From Eutreptiella sp. 'Long Island Sound 2002' (lineage: Eukaryota > Euglenozoa > Euglenophyceae > Eutreptiales > Eutreptiaceae), in assembly GCA_964036045.1 (NCBI GenBank), contig OZ038382.1, positions 80,265,918-80,329,917 of the forward strand: a stretch of 64,000 nt of DNA. Direction: 5' to 3'. Numbering within the stretch: the first letter of the stretch is position 1; every line of letters begins with the position of its first letter. A program made the translations under genes and the position numbers. The notes beneath the pieces are model-generated. The model worked only from the letters and a program-made list of their open reading frames with translations. It was not told the origin of the DNA and searched no databases. Below, piece by piece: positions 62,487 through 64,000 of this stretch.

Positions 62487-62720
62487 CTGACCTCATAAAA
62501 AAGACCAACCCTTGGCGGTGGACCAACAAGGAGGAGGGCCTTTTCCAGGAGTTGAAGAAGAAAATCCCCTCTACCAACTGCCTGGGGGTACCCCACGCTA
62601 AGGGCGAGATGTTACTTGTCAAAGATGCTTGTGATGCTGGGGGGGGGGTGGTACCCTATACCAGTGGCAGGAACGTAACCCCGCTGAGCTGTCTCAGTGC
62701 CAGTTTCAAACTTCAGGTCT
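62487..62720 (+). pseudogene. pol: RE-4 RNase H, N-terminal part
   Basis: Protein-like frame CLGVPHAKGEMLLVKDACDA matches RE-3's CLGVPRPKGEIVLITDASYV; the frame carrying NPAELSQCQF stops matching at about 62720, where the inverted block begins. Confidence 0.65.
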
Positions 62721-63370
62721 GCACCGCGATGTTACCCCGTGTGCCTTGAACTGAGATTGGCCCACCATAGGCAACCATCCAGTCCTGCCTCAGGCACAAC
62801 TATACGGTGTTCATAGTACAGATATTGGTTATCTTGATACCAACTGTGGCCGTCTATCAGGCGTGCCTCTAGGCCATCACTGAGGGCGCTGAGTACGCAT
62901 TGGTACTCCGCCTGGTAGTCTCTCAGACTCCAACCATCCATTACACCTGTAGTGCGCATGGATAGGTCCAGCTGGACGTCCATGCGCTGGAACACCTCTT
63001 TTGCCAACACATCGAAGCTCTCACCTGAGAGGGCGTAGAAGTTGTTACGAGATATATAGTCAGGCATCTCGTTCTTTATACCCTGTATATGGTGAGCAGT
63101 CAACCTGAACTGACTGAGGTAGGCCCACCATCGCTTTAGTTTCGCTTTTTCAGGAGGGGGATCCTTGTGAAATGTTTTCACAGGCTCTTGCTCACAGACC
63201 TAGACGATAGGGCTACTGCCAAGCAGGCAGGACTGGGAAGAGAACACGAGCATTCTAGCCAGGAGTTCCTGGTCGTAGGTACTGTAGTTGGATGGTGCTT
63301 GATGCTACTTCCAGTTCCAATGCCCAAGGGGCACCAGACGCCATTCATTGGCAGGGTAGTCATGCTTCAG
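62721..63370 (-). pseudogene. pol: Inverted pol segment of RE-4 (RNase H to integrase zinc region)
   Basis: On the minus strand this reads HDYPANEWRLVPLGHWNW near 63360, through TYDQELL, PPPEKAKLKRWWAYLSQFRL, IKNEMPDYISRNNF and WYQDNQYLYYEHRIVVPEAG, to SSRHTG near 62735. This is exactly the RE-3 order of residues that should bridge the plus-strand sequences before 62720 and after 63371. The block has thus been flipped in place. The open minus frame is 62732-63181. Confidence 0.85.
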
Positions 63371-64000
63371 GCCAATAACCGTTCTGTTGAATTTTTCAGG
63401 GAGCGCTTCTACTCCCGATTAGCCTGCGCTGAACTACACGCTCGTATGCAGCCCATAGTTGACTCCTGTGGCTGTCACGTTAGCAAACAGATCGCATCAC
63501 GTGATCGGGGACTGGTATCCAGTCTGCCTATCGACTAGTCTGGTGATTCTCTGTTGTACGTGCATTTCATCCACGGTCTGCCTAAGTTTGGTGGTTACGA
63601 CAGTTGTCTGGTTGTCACCTGTGGCCCAACCTGTTTCACCCGTGTGTTTCCCTGCAAAAAAAAGATCACAGGGGAAAAGACTGTGAAACGTTTGGTTGAA
63701 CAATGGTTTGAACACTATGGGGCACCTAGGGAGGTGCACTCTGACAAAGACGTACGCATCCGGAGTGACACCGGATGGCACAAGCGAGTATTGGACGCCG
63801 TGACCGTCCATGTGACCACAGGTGTGCCCTACACTCACACATATAACCCTCTGTGTGGTGGAGCAGAACCTGAGGATTCTGATGAAACAGGAGCGTACCA
63901 AAGATTGGGTACGCCTGTTATCCTGGGCTGTCCTAACCATGAAATCTCAGGAGAGTTCCTGAACTGGCTACACCCCCCGAGAGCTGTTCCAAGGGGGGCG
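63371..64000 (+). pseudogene. pol: RE-4 integrase core (broken, partial)
   Basis: Resumes plus strand with NNRSVEFFRERFYSRLACAE, CGCHVSKQIASRDRGLVSSL, TAG, then LLYVHFIHGLPKFGGYDSCL and HSDKDVRIRSDTGWHKR. The first catalytic Asp of RE-3 (YVDFIHG) is His here. A 17-nt deletion after AACCCTCT (about 63852) removes the block holding the catalytic Glu and shifts the frame. Runs off the window end. Confidence 0.8.

Larger units (their letters stand above)
56995..64000 (+). mobile_element. RE-4: family-B Ty3/gypsy element, truncated LTR, runs off window
   Basis: 5' LTR missing its first part (starts TTGAAGTACACTTTCTC at 56995), PBS 57628-57639, then gag, nucleocapsid, UAG junction, protease, Dam-like, RT, RNase H and integrase, all plus strand except an inverted block at about 62721-63370. 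Numerous frameshifts and stops. The 3' LTR would lie beyond 64000. Same family as RE-2 and RE-3. Confidence 0.85.

Overview
This is a eukaryotic nuclear window made almost entirely of mobile elements, with one recognisable housekeeping gene. Reasons: an uninterrupted eIF3i gene (11805-12812, plus), four LTR retrotransposons of Ty3/gypsy type with chromodomain-like integrase tails, LINE and SINE copies with A-rich tails, and several DNA-transposon/MITE footprints. There are no bacterial operons or ribosome-binding sites. The four retroelements carry primer-binding sites matching or nearly matching the 3' end of an animal/protist-type initiator tRNA-Met (TGGTAGCAGAGG), not the land-plant form (TGGTATCAGAGC). 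Together with an intron-free eIF3i ORF, this suggests a large-genome unicellular eukaryote, possibly a microalga. I cannot name the lineage.

Layout. 1-8.1 kb: two GC-rich, broken LINE copies lie head to tail (1010-3992 and 4012-6850). They are flanked by two inverted copies of a SINE-like repeat, one of which has a perfect 20-bp target duplication. 8.1-18.9 kb: low-gene sequence with the eIF3i gene, a GC-rich MITE-like element, a hAT-type MITE with 8-bp target duplications, and tRNA-derived repeats. 18.99-31.28 kb: RE-1, a complete minus-strand LTR element (two LTRs of about 670 bp, PBS, PPT, coiled-coil ORF1, gag, protease, Dam-like linker domain, RT, RNase H, integrase, chromodomain). 31.3-35.9 kb: unassigned, with fragments of other elements. 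35.9-43.5 kb: RE-2, a decayed plus-strand element of a second family, interrupted by a 1.57-kb DNA transposon. 43.75-55.09 kb: RE-3, a minus-strand member of the same family with both 708-bp LTRs. 55.1-57 kb: GC/GT-rich sequence with a second SINE-like element. 57-64 kb: RE-4, a third, plus-strand member running off the window, with a roughly 650-bp segment of pol inverted in place.

How the parts work together. Both families appear to make Gag and then read through a UAG stop to make Pro-Pol. In RE-2 and RE-3 the UAG is followed by a G-rich tract and an in-frame protease. Between protease and RT lies an extra domain that in RE-3 and RE-4 has an NPPF motif and looks like the Dam-type N6-adenine methyltransferase domain known from DIRS elements. 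Integrase ends in a chromodomain, presumably for chromatin-directed integration. Most copies are broken by point stops, indels, insertions or the inversion. RE-1 is the most intact: its LTRs differ at roughly a dozen positions by eye.
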